A stretch of 64,000 nt of DNA from Propionibacteriaceae bacterium AM104-82 (GTDB lineage Bacteria; Actinomycetota; Actinomycetes; Propionibacteriales; Propionibacteriaceae). Each line of letters begins with the position of its first letter. Within the stretch, counting starts at the first letter, position 1. Positions 16,769-26,024 of this stretch are shown here, in pieces. The notes under the pieces are model-generated. The model saw nothing but the letters and a program-made list of their open reading frames with translations. It was not told where the DNA came from and made no database searches. Where the stretch lies: assembly GCA_027658995.1 (NCBI GenBank), contig JAQDQK010000016.1:14371-78370 (forward strand), read 5' to 3'. A program made the translations under genes and the position numbers.

Positions 16769-17617
16769 ATGGCGATGACGCGCAAGTCCAAGTACGCGGC
16801 GGGCAACATCGTCGTCGCGATCCTGCTCGGCATCGGAGGCATCGTGATGATCGCCCCGCTCGCCTGGATGCTCTCCACCTCGCTGAAGACCCGCGACTCG
16901 GTCTTCGCGCTGCCTCCCGAGTGGATCCCCAAGGACCCGCAGTGGGGCAACTACCTGCGCGTGTGGGAGGCGGGCCCGGTTCTCTCGGGCATCACCAACT
17001 CGCTGATCGTGTCCTTCACGGTGACCATCGTCGGCACCATCGCCTCGACGCTCGCGGCGTTCGCGTTCGCGAAGCTGCGGATGCCAGGCAAGAACGCGCT
17101 GTTCCTCGGGCTGCTCGCGGGCATCATGATCCCGATGCCGACGCTGCTGATCCCGCAGTTCATCATGTTCTCCGGCTGGGGCTGGGTCGACACCCTCCTC
17201 CCGCTGATCGTGCCCGGCCTGTTCGGCAACATCATGATGATCTTCTTCCTGCGCCAGTACCTGACCTCTGTGCCCGACTCGGTGATCGAGGCGGCCAAGA
17301 TCGACGGCGCGGGCTACTGGAGGATCTTCTCGACGCTGGTGCTTCCCCTGATCCGCCCCGCCATCGCCGCGCAGTTCATCTTGTGGTTCATGGCCGTGTG
17401 GAACGACTACATCGGCCCGGTCATCTACCTCAACAGCCCCGAGAAGCAGACGCTGCAGTTGGTGATCGCCAACTTCAACGCCGCCTACGCCATCCAGACC
17501 GACTACCCGCTGATCATGACCGCATCGGTCATCGCACTGGTGCCGATCTTCGCGATCTTCGTGGCCTTCCAGAACCAGATCATCGAGTCCGTCGCGCTGA
17601 CGGGAACGAAGGGATGA
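16769..17617 (+). CDS. Sugar ABC transporter permease (AraQ/MalG type)
   Basis: Second permease, 282 aa, about six membrane segments and the EAA loop IEAAKIDGAGYWRIFSTLVLP near residue 175. Its stop overlaps the start of the cytoplasmic GH43 gene (ATGA), linking import directly to intracellular cleavage. There is no ATPase gene in the operon. Confidence 0.9.
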   Translation: MAMTRKSKYAAGNIVVAILLGIGGIVMIAPLAWMLSTSLKTRDSVFALPPEWIPKDPQWGNYLRVWEAGPVLSGITNSLIVSFTVTIVGTIASTLAAFAFAKLRMPGKNALFLGLLAGIMIPMPTLLIPQFIMFSGWGWVDTLLPLIVPGLFGNIMMIFFLRQYLTSVPDSVIEAAKIDGAGYWRIFSTLVLPLIRPAIAAQFILWFMAVWNDYIGPVIYLNSPEKQTLQLVIANFNAAYAIQTDYPLIMTASVIALVPIFAIFVAFQNQIIESVALTGTKG

Positions 17618-18867
17618 GCATGGATCCCGCCTACCTGGACGTCGCGCCGGGGGAGCAGGGCGTCTTCGTCGACCCCGGCCTCGACGGCGCGCACGACCCG
17701 ACGGTGGTGCGCGACGTCGACGGCGGCTACGTGATGGTCTCCACCGACACCGCGATCGGGGCCCCCGGCGCGGGCGTCCAGGTGCGTCTCTCCGACGACC
17801 TGGTGACCTGGCGCTGGGGCGGGCACGCGTTCGACGGCGTCCCAGAGCCCGCGCGTGCCTGGTCGGGCGCCCAGGGGCTCTGGGCGCCGGAGGTGGTGCG
17901 CAGGGGCGACGAGTTCCGGATGTACCACTCCGCCTCGACCTTCGGGTCGCGCACCTCCGCGATCTCGCTCGCCACCGCACCCACCGCCCGCGGCCCCTGG
18001 CGCGACCGGGGTGTGGTGGTGCGCACCGAGCACGACGCCTCAAGCGTCAACGCCATCGACGCGGCCGTCACCATCGACTCGGAGGGCCGCGACTGGCTGT
18101 TCTTCGGCTCCTTCTTCGGCGGCCTGCGGGTGCTTCCGCTCGGCGTCGACGGCACGCCGGTGCGCGAGGGCGACCTCGGCCAGCCCGTCGCCCGCCGCGC
18201 CGCCAGCATCAACGGCGCCATCGAGGGATCGCACGCGCTGTGGAGCGTCGAACATGGCCACTACTACCTGTTCACCTCGTTCGACTCGCTGTTCGACACC
18301 TACCACGTCCGGGTCGCCCGGAGTCGCGCCATCACCGGCGACTACCAGGACGCCCAGGTCCGCTCGATGATCGACGACCGCGAGCCGCCCACCCGGGCGG
18401 GAAACCTGCTGCTCGGCAGCCACGTCGACGTCGAGGGACGCACCTGGGTCGCGCCCGGCCACAGTTCGCACCTGATCGACGGCGACCGCGCCTACCTGGT
18501 GCACCACGTGCGCTACGGCCAGGACCACGAACGCCCCACCACGCAGATCCGACAACTGGCCTGGACGGCGACCGGGTGGCCCGTTGTCTCCCCGGTGCCC
18601 TTCGGCGGCACAGTTGATCGCACCCTCGAGGCCCCCGACGCCTGGGTCGCGACCCGGTTCGTCGACGACGTCACGGACCCCGTCGCGCCACGGCCGGCCG
18701 AGGTCGCGCTCGGCTCTGTCGGCGCAGACGACCGGGTCACCGTGAGCGTCGACGGCGAGGAGATGGCGGGCGTGGTGTTCCGCGACCTGTCCGCGACCGG
18801 TCCCCGGTTCAGCGTCTCGGCGCTCGACCGCGCTGGGCAGGCCGTCTGGCTGCAGGGGGCACCGTGA
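17614..18867 (+). CDS. Cytoplasmic GH43-family glycosidase
   Basis: 417-aa glycosidase without signal peptide. The five-bladed propeller carboxylates appear as D28 in GAHDPTVV, an aspartate in VNAIDAAVTID and a glutamate in INGAIEGSHAL; WAPEVVRRGDEF and FFGSFFGGL are shared with the secreted GH43. An extra C-terminal stretch of about 80 residues (from VDRTLEAPDAWV) may be a small beta domain. It is translationally coupled to both the permease before it and DUF624 after it. It probably trims imported arabino-oligosaccharides; arabinanase and arabinofuranosidase are both possible. ATG 17620 is an alternative start. Confidence 0.85.
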   Translation: MSMDPAYLDVAPGEQGVFVDPGLDGAHDPTVVRDVDGGYVMVSTDTAIGAPGAGVQVRLSDDLVTWRWGGHAFDGVPEPARAWSGAQGLWAPEVVRRGDEFRMYHSASTFGSRTSAISLATAPTARGPWRDRGVVVRTEHDASSVNAIDAAVTIDSEGRDWLFFGSFFGGLRVLPLGVDGTPVREGDLGQPVARRAASINGAIEGSHALWSVEHGHYYLFTSFDSLFDTYHVRVARSRAITGDYQDAQVRSMIDDREPPTRAGNLLLGSHVDVEGRTWVAPGHSSHLIDGDRAYLVHHVRYGQDHERPTTQIRQLAWTATGWPVVSPVPFGGTVDRTLEAPDAWVATRFVDDVTDPVAPRPAEVALGSVGADDRVTVSVDGEEMAGVVFRDLSATGPRFSVSALDRAGQAVWLQGAP

Positions 18868-19481
18868 GCGTCGCGCGAGTGGAGGGCGGCTGGGCGGGAA
18901 CCGCCATGCGCTGGCTCGGCAGGCTCACGGCACCCGCGGAGATCGGGCTCGCCTTCACCGGTGGCCTGCTCGCGGGCGGGGTCGTGCTCGGCTTCGCCCC
19001 CGGCCTGCGTGCCGCTGTCGCGGTAGCCGACGCGACGCTCGCCGACGACGAGGACGCCACCCCGTGGCGCGACGCCATCGCCGCCTGGCGCGGCGACTTC
19101 TGGGCGTCGCAGCGCTCGCTGGCGCCCTGGGGTGCCGCGCTCGCGCTGGTCGCCGTCGAGGCGTCGCTCGCCGCCGTCGGGATGCTGCCCGGCGGCCTGG
19201 CCGTGCTGTTGCCGCTGTTCGTGGTCGCCTGCTACCTGCTGCGCTCCGCCGTCATCGCGGCGATCCTCGGCGCGGGGTCCTGGCGCACCGCTCTGGTGCT
19301 TCCCGCGATCCGGCTCGGATCGACCGCGGTGTTCGCGTTGGTTGGAGCGGCACTGTCGATCGCGGTCCTCGCCTACCCGGCGCCGGGGCTGATCTTCGGG
19401 CCGGGGCTCGCGCTGCTGGCCGCGACCTGGCTCGGTCGGCGCGACGTCGCGGCGCTCGCCGCGCGTCAGGCAGTGCGCTGA
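18864..19481 (+). CDS. DUF624 (YesL-like) membrane protein
   Basis: 205-aa membrane protein with about five hydrophobic segments, matching the YesL/DUF624 pattern of an early AEIGLAFTGGLLAGGVVLGFAPG helix and a central W-rich region (TPWRDAIAAWRGDFWASQRSLAPWG). Starts with GTG overlapping the GH43 stop (GTGA). DUF624 proteins repeatedly accompany CUT1 sugar importers in Gram-positive bacteria, but their job is unknown. Being the last gene of an importer-hydrolase operon, it may assist transport or surface assembly. Its last 16 bp overlap the end of the convergent LacI gene. Confidence 0.75.
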   Translation: MSVARVEGGWAGTAMRWLGRLTAPAEIGLAFTGGLLAGGVVLGFAPGLRAAVAVADATLADDEDATPWRDAIAAWRGDFWASQRSLAPWGAALALVAVEASLAAVGMLPGGLAVLLPLFVVACYLLRSAVIAAILGAGSWRTALVLPAIRLGSTAVFALVGAALSIAVLAYPAPGLIFGPGLALLAATWLGRRDVAALAARQAVR

Positions 19482-20506
19482 GCGCGCCCCAGCGTCGACT
19501 CGCGGGCGATCAACTCGAAGTCCGCGTCGATCCGCACGAACTGGTCCGGCTCGCCGCCGCCCTTCGTCTTCGCCTCGATGCGACGGTGCAGCAGTTCGAC
19601 GGACTCGTCGGCGATCTGCTGCCTTCCCGGCGAGATCGTCGACAGCGTGGGGGAGGTGAACGCGGCGTCCTCGATGTCGTCGAAGCCGATCACCGCGACG
19701 TCCTCGGGGATCCGCAGCCCCGCCTCGTGCAGCGCGTGCAGGCAGCCGATGGCCATCGCGTCGTTCATGGCGAACACCGCGTCGAAGGCGACGTCGGATG
19801 CGATCAGTTCCCGCATCGCGTCCGCGCCGGTCTCCCGGTGCCACAGCCCCGTCTCGCGGATCAGGCCCGTGTCGAGCGCCAGCCCGGCGCGGATCAGGGC
19901 CTCCACGTAGCCGCGCTCGCGCAGCGCCGCGGAGCCGACGACCTCGCCCGCGTGGCTGCCGATCAGCGCGATCCTGCTGCGCCCCAGATCGATCAGGTGC
20001 GTCGTTGCCGCCCGCGCCGCCTCGACATTGCTCATCGTGACGTGGTCGTTGCCGTGGTCGAAGACGCGCTCGCCGAGCACCACGAGGGGGTAGTCGACGC
20101 GCAACTGCCTGACGTCCTCCTGGCCGAGCGCGAGCGGGGAGAAGATCAGCCCGTCGAGCAGGTGTCGCACCGCGCCGTGCAGCACGTCGATCTCGCGGGC
20201 CCGCTCGGAGTTGGTCTGCTCGATCAGTACCCGCAGGCCGCGCTTCTCGGCGGCGACGATGACGGAGTCGGCCAACTCTGCGAAGTAGGGGAGCTTGAGT
20301 TCCGGCAGCGCCAGCCCGATCAGGCCGGTGCGACCGCGGCGCAGGTTGCGGGCCGTCAGGTTCGGCTCGTAGCCCAGTTGGCCGATGGCCTTCTCGACCT
20401 TCGAGCGCGTCGTCGGGCTGATGTGCGGGTAGTCGTTGATCACGTTGGAAACGGTCTTGACAGAGACCCCAGCCAGGCGCGCCACGTCCTGCATCGTTGT
20501 GGCCAA
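19466..20506 (-). CDS. LacI-family transcriptional regulator (arabinose genes, regulator 2)
   Basis: 346-aa repressor with a textbook LacI headpiece TMQDVARLAGVSVKTVSNVIND and hinge EKAIGQLGYEPNLTARNLRRG, then a sugar-binding core. A TTG start at 20506 is preferred because AAGGGGG lies five to six bases upstream; the next ATG (20494) has no ribosome site. Divergent from araDA with a 176-bp gap that holds a perfect CG-centred palindrome at the predicted araDA start site. It is therefore the most likely repressor of araDA and the downstream glycosidases. Confidence 0.92.
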   Translation of the reverse strand: MATTMQDVARLAGVSVKTVSNVINDYPHISPTTRSKVEKAIGQLGYEPNLTARNLRRGRTGLIGLALPELKLPYFAELADSVIVAAEKRGLRVLIEQTNSERAREIDVLHGAVRHLLDGLIFSPLALGQEDVRQLRVDYPLVVLGERVFDHGNDHVTMSNVEAARAATTHLIDLGRSRIALIGSHAGEVVGSAALRERGYVEALIRAGLALDTGLIRETGLWHRETGADAMRELIASDVAFDAVFAMNDAMAIGCLHALHEAGLRIPEDVAVIGFDDIEDAAFTSPTLSTISPGRQQIADESVELLHRRIEAKTKGGGEPDQFVRIDADFELIARESTLGRAQRTA

Positions 20507-20584
20507 GGTTCCCCCTTCATCGATCCTCAGTCAGTCAGGCTATCTCAACCGGGCATTTCGGGGCCACCGATGGCGCCGTCTCCA

Positions 20585-20631
20585 TTGACACCGGATGGGC
20601 CAATCAGTACGCTTGTCTGTGACCGGTCACA
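20585..20631 (+). promoter_or_regulatory. araDA promoter and perfect LacI-type operator
   Basis: Consensus TTGACA (20585-20590), 17 bases, TACGCT (20608-20613). The perfect 14-bp palindrome TGTGACCGGTCACA (20618-20631), centred on CG, covers the predicted start site. This is the standard geometry for LacI-family repression, with the divergent LacI gene as the natural partner. Confidence 0.7.
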
Positions 20632-20682
20632 TTGTGGTGCAGCCCCTGCGCAGGGGAGCACCTCGACAACGAGGAGGATGCG

Positions 20683-21408
20683 ATGACGCTGACCCTTACC
20701 GAACTGCCAGCAGACGTCCAGGACGAGGTGGCCGCCACCCGCCGGATCGTCGCCGACCTGCACGCCGAACTGCCCAGGTGGCAACTCGTGGTGTGGACCG
20801 CTGGCAACGTCTCACAGCGGATCCGCTGCGCCGACCAGATCGGCGAGGACCTGTTCGTGATCAAGCCGTCGGGCGTCTCCTACGACGACCTCGGCCCGAA
20901 CCAGATGGTGGTGTGCACGCTCGACGGCGTCAAGATCGACGACGGTACCCCCGAGCGCCTGCAGCCCTCCAGTGACACCGCGGCGCACGCCTACGTCTAC
21001 AGCCACCTCGACTGGGTGGGTGGGGTCGTGCACACGCACTCGACCTACGCGACCGCCTGGGCAGCGCGCGGCGAGGAGATCCCCTGCGTGCTCACCATGA
21101 TGGGCGACGAGTTCGGCGGCTCCATCCCGGTGGGCCCCTTCGCGCTGATCGGCGACGACTCGATCGGCCGCGGCATCGTCGAGACCCTCGAGAACTCGCG
21201 CAGCCGCGCCGTGCTGATGCAGAACCACGGTCCGTTCACCATCGGCCGCGACGGCCGCGACGCCGTCAAGGCCGCCGTGATGTGCGAAGAGGTCGCCCGC
21301 ACCGTCCACATCGCCCGCCAGTTGGGCGAGCCCATCCCGATTGCACAGGAGCTGGTCGACTCCCTCTTCGACCGTTACCAGAACGTCTACGGACAGCCCA
21401 AGAAGTAG
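20683..21408 (+). CDS. araD: L-ribulose-5-phosphate 4-epimerase (class II aldolase family)
   Basis: 241-aa class II aldolase/epimerase fold protein that would convert L-ribulose-5-phosphate to D-xylulose-5-phosphate. Zinc ligands are visible in [13 protein letters not shown] and the later [16 protein letters not shown] and [10 protein letters not shown] are family substrate-binding motifs. GAGGAGG sits six bases before the ATG. AraA follows 11 bp later, which supports AraD over FucA- or RhaD-type aldolases. First gene of an operon running on through four glycosidase-linked genes. Confidence 0.92.
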   Translation: MTLTLTELPADVQDEVAATRRIVADLHAELPRWQLVVWTAGNVSQRIRCADQIGEDLFVIKPSGVSYDDLGPNQMVVCTLDGVKIDDGTPERLQPSSDTAAHAYVYSHLDWVGGVVHTHSTYATAWAARGEEIPCVLTMMGDEFGGSIPVGPFALIGDDSIGRGIVETLENSRSRAVLMQNHGPFTIGRDGRDAVKAAVMCEEVARTVHIARQLGEPIPIAQELVDSLFDRYQNVYGQPKK

Positions 21409-21419
21409 GAGTGGAACCC

Positions 21420-22931
21420 ATGGAATCCCCATTCGCCAAGCGCACGATCTGGTTCCTCACCGGATCCCAGGACCTGTACGGCCCCGAGGTGCTCGCCCAG
21501 GTCGAGGAACAGTCGAAGCAGGTCGTCGCCGACCTCAACTCCGCCGACGAGATCCCCGTGGACATCCAGTGGCGCCCCATCCTCAAGGACCGCGCCTCCA
21601 TCGAGCGGGCCATGCTCGAGGCCAACGCAGACGAGTCCGTCGTCGGCGTGATCACCTGGATGCATACCTTCTCGCCCGCCAAGATGTGGATCCTCGGCCT
21701 CGACGCGCTCGCCAAGCCGATGCTGCACCTCCACACGCAGGCCAACCAGGCCCTGCCGTGGGACACCATCGACATGGACTTCATGAACCTGAACCAGGCC
21801 GCCCACGGCGACCGCGAGTTCGGCTACATCGTCAGCAGGCTCGGCAAGCAGCGCAAGATCGTGGTCGGCCACGCGTCCAACCCCGACGTGCAGCACAAGG
21901 TCGCCGTCTGGTCGCGCGCCGCCACCGGCTACGCAGAGCTCCGGACGCTCCGCCTGACCCGCTTCGGCGACAACATGCGCAACGTCGCCGTCACCGAGGG
22001 CGACAAGACCGAGGCCGAGTTCAAGCTCGGCGTCAGCGTCAACACCTGGGGCGTCAACGAGTTGGTCGCGGCCGTCGACGCCGTCTCCGACGACGACATC
22101 GACGCGCTGGTGGCCGAGTACGCCGACAGCTACGACGTCGCGGCAGAGCTGCTGCCCGGCGGCGAGCGCCACGAGTCGCTGCGCTACGGCGCCCGCCAGG
22201 AGCTCGCCCTGCGCGCGTTCCTCGACCAGGTCGGCGCCAAGGCGTTCACGACCACGTTCGAGGACCTGGGCGGGCTCAAGCAGCTCCCCGGCCTCGCGGT
22301 GCAGCGCCTGATGGCCGACGGCTACGGCTTCGGCGCCGAGGGCGACTGGAAGACCGCCGTCCTGGTGCGACTCGCCAAGGTGATGGGCTACGGCCTGCCC
22401 GGCGGCGCCTCGCTGATGGAGGACTACACCTACGAGCTGACGCCGGGCAAGGAGAAGATCCTCGGCGCTCACATGCTCGAGGTCTGCCCCTCGCTGACCA
22501 CCTCGAAGCCGACGCTGGAGATCCACGCGCTCGGCATCGGGGACCGTGAAGACCCCGTCCGCCTGGTGTTCAACACCGACCCCGGCGCGGGCATCGTCGT
22601 GGCGCTGTCCGACCTGCGCGACCGGTTCCGGATGACCGCGAACCTCGTCGACATCGTCGAGCCTGACGCGCCGCTGCCGAACCTGCCCGTCGCACGGGCC
22701 GTCTGGGTGCCGGAGCCCAACCTGCCGACCTCTGCCGAGTGCTGGATCGCCGCGGGCGCTGCGCACCACACCGTGATGTCGACCGGCGCCGGCCTGGAGG
22801 AGTTCCAGGACTTCGCTGACATCGCCGACATCGAACTCGCGCTGATCGACGCGGCCACCACCACGCGTGGCTTCGTCAACGAGTTGCGCTACAACGCCGT
22901 CGTCCACAAGTTCACCGACGGCCTGCGCTGA
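21420..22931 (+). CDS. araA: L-arabinose isomerase
   Basis: 503-aa AraA, full length. The start [23 protein letters not shown] is diagnostic, followed by [12 protein letters not shown] and the metal-binding glutamates and histidines around [23 protein letters not shown] and [13 protein letters not shown]. It interconverts L-arabinose and L-ribulose in the cytoplasm. GTAGGAGTGG precedes the ATG. No ribulokinase gene lies between or beside araD and araA, so phosphorylation of L-ribulose must be done by an enzyme encoded outside this window. Confidence 0.96.
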   Translation: MESPFAKRTIWFLTGSQDLYGPEVLAQVEEQSKQVVADLNSADEIPVDIQWRPILKDRASIERAMLEANADESVVGVITWMHTFSPAKMWILGLDALAKPMLHLHTQANQALPWDTIDMDFMNLNQAAHGDREFGYIVSRLGKQRKIVVGHASNPDVQHKVAVWSRAATGYAELRTLRLTRFGDNMRNVAVTEGDKTEAEFKLGVSVNTWGVNELVAAVDAVSDDDIDALVAEYADSYDVAAELLPGGERHESLRYGARQELALRAFLDQVGAKAFTTTFEDLGGLKQLPGLAVQRLMADGYGFGAEGDWKTAVLVRLAKVMGYGLPGGASLMEDYTYELTPGKEKILGAHMLEVCPSLTTSKPTLEIHALGIGDREDPVRLVFNTDPGAGIVVALSDLRDRFRMTANLVDIVEPDAPLPNLPVARAVWVPEPNLPTSAECWIAAGAAHHTVMSTGAGLEEFQDFADIADIELALIDAATTTRGFVNELRYNAVVHKFTDGLR

Positions 22932-22958
22932 CCCGGACACCGGTAAGGAACGATTGAC

Positions 22959-24761
22959 ATGACCGCTCCCGTCAAGCTGCAGCACGGGCGAGCGCCCCTG
23001 GGGATCACGGAGGTGACCCTGACGCCGGGGACCTACCTGCGCGACCTGCAGGACCTCAACGCGACCGCCACCCTGCCGCACGCCATCGGCAAGCTTGACG
23101 AGAGCGGTGTCATCGCCAACCTGGCCTCGCCGGGGGGCGAGGCCCACCGGGGCTTCGGGTTCTCCGACTCCGACCTCTACAAGACGCTCGAGGCCATCGG
23201 CTGGGAGATCGCCCGCACCGGAAGCACCGCCTTCGACGGCTTCCTGGACTCGTCCTACCGACTGCTGCGCGCCGCGCAGCAGCCCGACGGCTACCTCAAC
23301 TCGTGGGGCCTGTCCGCAGACAGCCCCGGCCGCTGGGTCGACCTGCAGTGGGGCCACGAGTTGTACTGCGCAGGCCACCTGATCCAGGCGGCCGTCGCGC
23401 TGAACCGGGCCGGTCGCGGCGAACTGATGGCCATCGCCCGGCCCGTCGCCGACCTGATCGTGCGGCGCTTCGCCCACGAGGGCACCTGCGGGCACCCCGA
23501 GATCGAGACCGCGCTGGTCGAGTTGTACCGCGAGACGGGGGAGCCCGGCTACCTGACGTCCGCGAAGGGATTCGTGGAGCGGCGCGGCAACCCCGTGCAA
23601 CACACGTTGCCGTTCGGCCCTGCCTACTTCCAGGACCACGCGCCCGTCCGCGACGCCGAGGACGCCACCGGGCACGCGGTGCGCCAGTTGTACCTCGACG
23701 CGGGCTGCGTCGACGTCGCCGTCGAGACCGGAGACGCCGACCTGCTGGAGGCGGTGCAGCGGCGCTGGGACAGCGCCCACGGACGCCGGATGTTCATCAC
23801 CGGCGGCATGGGATCGCACTTCCAGGACGAGTCCTTCGGCGACGACCACGAACTGGCCTCCGAGCGCTCCTACGCCGAGACCTGCGCCGCGATCGCCGAC
23901 CTGCACCTGTCGTGGCGACTGCTCCTCGCCACCGGCGAGGCCCGCTACGCGCAGGCCATGGAGCGGGTCCTCTACAACGCCATCCCCGCCGCCGTCTCCG
24001 AGGACGGCAAGGCGTTCACCTACGCCAACCCGCTCCAGGTGCGCACCGGCGGGCGCGTCGTCGAGTACAACTCCGGCCGCCAACCCTGGTTCTCCTGCGC
24101 CTGCTGTCCGCCCAACGTGGCACGGCTGCGGGCGAGCCTGGCCGCCTACCTCGCCTTCGCCGACGACGAGGGCCTCGCCATCGCGCTGCCCGCCGCCGCG
24201 ACCCTCGCGCTGCCCGCTGAGGTCGGCACCGGACGAGTCGTGATCACGGGGGACCTCGAGGCGGGCAGCCTCACCGTCACCCCGGAGGCCGACTTCCTGC
24301 CCGGCAAGGGTCTGCGGGTCCGCATCCCCGAATGGGCGACGTCCCCGCAGGTCGACGGCGCACCCGCCGCCGTCGAGCACGGCTGGCTGAGCCTCGACAC
24401 CGCGGCCCCCAGCACCATCACGCTCGACGTCAGCCCGACGGCGATGGTCGCCGACGCGCGCGTCGACGCCGTGCGCGGCGCCGTGGCGATCCAGGCCGGC
24501 CCGACCGTGCTGTGCGCCGAGGCGCACGACAACCCCGAGGTCGACGCGCTCGCCATCGACCCGAACCGGCCCTTGACCGGCGACCCGACCGGAGCCACGG
24601 GAAGCGGGGCGGTGCTCCCAACGAGCAACGCGCTGTACCGCCGCTACGGTGACCCGACCGGCGAGGTCGAGGCCACCCCCGTGACGCTGATCCCGTACCG
24701 CGAATGGGGCAGGCGCGGCCGCGTCGCCATGCGCGTCTGGCTGCCGACCGTGGACCTCTGA
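22959..24761 (+). CDS. GH127 beta-L-arabinofuranosidase
   Basis: 600-aa intracellular enzyme of the GH127 (DUF1680) family, cleaving beta-L-arabinofuranosides such as those on plant hydroxyproline-rich glycoproteins. By comparison with Bifidobacterium HypBA1, the zinc ligands map to E307 and C309 (SYAETCA) and C382, C383 (SCACCPPN). C382 would be the nucleophile and E291 (QDESFGDDHE) the acid/base, with spacings close to the reference enzyme. No signal peptide, so di- or oligo-arabinosides must be imported first. It lies 27 bp after araA and one base before the GH27 gene. Confidence 0.93.
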   Translation: MTAPVKLQHGRAPLGITEVTLTPGTYLRDLQDLNATATLPHAIGKLDESGVIANLASPGGEAHRGFGFSDSDLYKTLEAIGWEIARTGSTAFDGFLDSSYRLLRAAQQPDGYLNSWGLSADSPGRWVDLQWGHELYCAGHLIQAAVALNRAGRGELMAIARPVADLIVRRFAHEGTCGHPEIETALVELYRETGEPGYLTSAKGFVERRGNPVQHTLPFGPAYFQDHAPVRDAEDATGHAVRQLYLDAGCVDVAVETGDADLLEAVQRRWDSAHGRRMFITGGMGSHFQDESFGDDHELASERSYAETCAAIADLHLSWRLLLATGEARYAQAMERVLYNAIPAAVSEDGKAFTYANPLQVRTGGRVVEYNSGRQPWFSCACCPPNVARLRASLAAYLAFADDEGLAIALPAAATLALPAEVGTGRVVITGDLEAGSLTVTPEADFLPGKGLRVRIPEWATSPQVDGAPAAVEHGWLSLDTAAPSTITLDVSPTAMVADARVDAVRGAVAIQAGPTVLCAEAHDNPEVDALAIDPNRPLTGDPTGATGSGAVLPTSNALYRRYGDPTGEVEATPVTLIPYREWGRRGRVAMRVWLPTVDL

Positions 24762-24762
24762 G

Positions 24763-26013
24763 ATGGCGTCCTCACCCCCGCTCGGCTGGAACTCCTGGGA
24801 CTGCTTCGGTGGCTCCGTGACCGAGGCCGAGGTGCTGGAGAACGCCTCCTTCATGGCGCAGCGCCTGCTGCCGCACGGCTGGGACACCGTCGTCGTCGAC
24901 ATCCAGTGGTACGAGCCGACGCCGGGAACCCACGACTACGCCGCCGTCTCGGAGGCCGTCCTCGACGCCTACGGCAGGCCGCAGCCCGCCGTCGGCCGCT
25001 TCCCGAGCGCCGCCGACGGTAAGGGGTTCGCGCCGCTCGCCGACGCGGTCCACGCGCTCGGGCTGAGGTTCGGCGTGCACCTGATGCGCGGCATCCCGCG
25101 CCCCGCCGTCGAGGCCGACCTGCCGATCGCCGACAGCCCCTACACCGCCGCGGAGATCGCCGACCGGGGCAACCGCTGCCCCTGGAACCCGGACAACGAC
25201 GGCGTCGACGCGACGCACCCGGGCGCCGCGCACTGGTATGACGCGCTGATCGGGCAACTGGCCGGCTGGGGCGTCGACTTCATCAAACTCGACGACGTGC
25301 TGTACCCGCCGGTGCAGCGCGCCGAGATCGCGCTGATCGCCGCCGCGATCGACCGGAGCGGGCGAGACATCGCGCTCAGCCTTTCCCCGGGCCGCGAACT
25401 CTCCCTCGAGCAACTCGACTTCCTGCGCGGCGTCGCCACCATGTGGCGCGTCTCCGACGACCTGTGGGACACCTGGCCCGGGCTGCTGGAGCAGTTCCAG
25501 CGCGCCGCCCGCTGGGCCCCGCACCAGTCCGCCGCCGGCTACGCCGACCTCGACATGCTGCCGCTCGGCCGGCTCGGGATCCGCGCGCACGTCGGCACCG
25601 AGCGCGACTCCCGGCTGAGCCTCGCCGAGCAGCGCACCATGTTGACGCTGTGGGCGATCGCCCGCTCGCCCATGATGTTCGGCGGCCACCTGCCCGACTC
25701 CGACCCCCGCACCGTCGACCTGCTCACCAACGACGACGTGCTCGCCGTCCAGCAGCGCTCGAGCCACAACCGCGAGATCATCCGCGACCAGTCGCTCGTG
25801 GTGTGGGCCGCCGAACTCGACGGCGCCCAGGTGCGGGCCGTGTTCTGGCTCGGCGACGAGCCCACCACCGTGCGGTTGCACCGCGACGACCTCGGCGTCA
25901 CAGAGCCTCGGCGGGTCCTCGACCTGTGGAGCGGCGCCACCCAGACCGCTGCCGACGGGTGGTTGAGCTTCCCGCTCGACCCGCACGGCGCCACCATCCT
26001 CGCCATCTCGTGA
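24763..26013 (+). CDS. GH27 glycosidase, probable beta-L-arabinopyranosidase
   Basis: 416-aa GH27 enzyme without signal peptide. [11 protein letters not shown] opens the barrel, the nucleophile is D177 in FIKLDDV and the acid/base D233 in WRVSDDLWD. In alpha-galactosidases a paired-aspartate motif (DDCW) holds O4 and O6 of galactose; here residues 46-47 read D-I (VDIQW). An isoleucine at this place is the known switch in Geobacillus Abp, a GH27 beta-L-arabinopyranosidase. This, plus its place between GH127 and GH51 in an arabinose operon, makes arabinopyranosidase the better call. Alpha-galactosidase is the alternative. Confidence 0.85.
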   Translation: MASSPPLGWNSWDCFGGSVTEAEVLENASFMAQRLLPHGWDTVVVDIQWYEPTPGTHDYAAVSEAVLDAYGRPQPAVGRFPSAADGKGFAPLADAVHALGLRFGVHLMRGIPRPAVEADLPIADSPYTAAEIADRGNRCPWNPDNDGVDATHPGAAHWYDALIGQLAGWGVDFIKLDDVLYPPVQRAEIALIAAAIDRSGRDIALSLSPGRELSLEQLDFLRGVATMWRVSDDLWDTWPGLLEQFQRAARWAPHQSAAGYADLDMLPLGRLGIRAHVGTERDSRLSLAEQRTMLTLWAIARSPMMFGGHLPDSDPRTVDLLTNDDVLAVQQRSSHNREIIRDQSLVVWAAELDGAQVRAVFWLGDEPTTVRLHRDDLGVTEPRRVLDLWSGATQTAADGWLSFPLDPHGATILAIS

Positions 26014-26024
26014 AGGGACCATCC

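Noticed and set aside
20618..20631. CRP/FNR-type site TGTGA-N-TCACA upstream of araD
   Set aside because: The spacing between TGTGA and TCACA is four bases, not six, and the CG centre with a divergent LacI gene fits a LacI operator better.
21387..24902. 1171-codon open frame on the minus strand opposite araA and GH127
   Set aside because: Its translation is a V/D/G/R-rich low-complexity string with no domain; it mirrors two clear enzymes. Long antisense frames are expected in GC-rich genes with biased third positions.
24763..26013. Plain alpha-galactosidase call for the GH27 gene
   Set aside because: The O6-binding aspartate is replaced by isoleucine and the operon is devoted to arabinose; a GH36 alpha-galactosidase exists elsewhere in the window.
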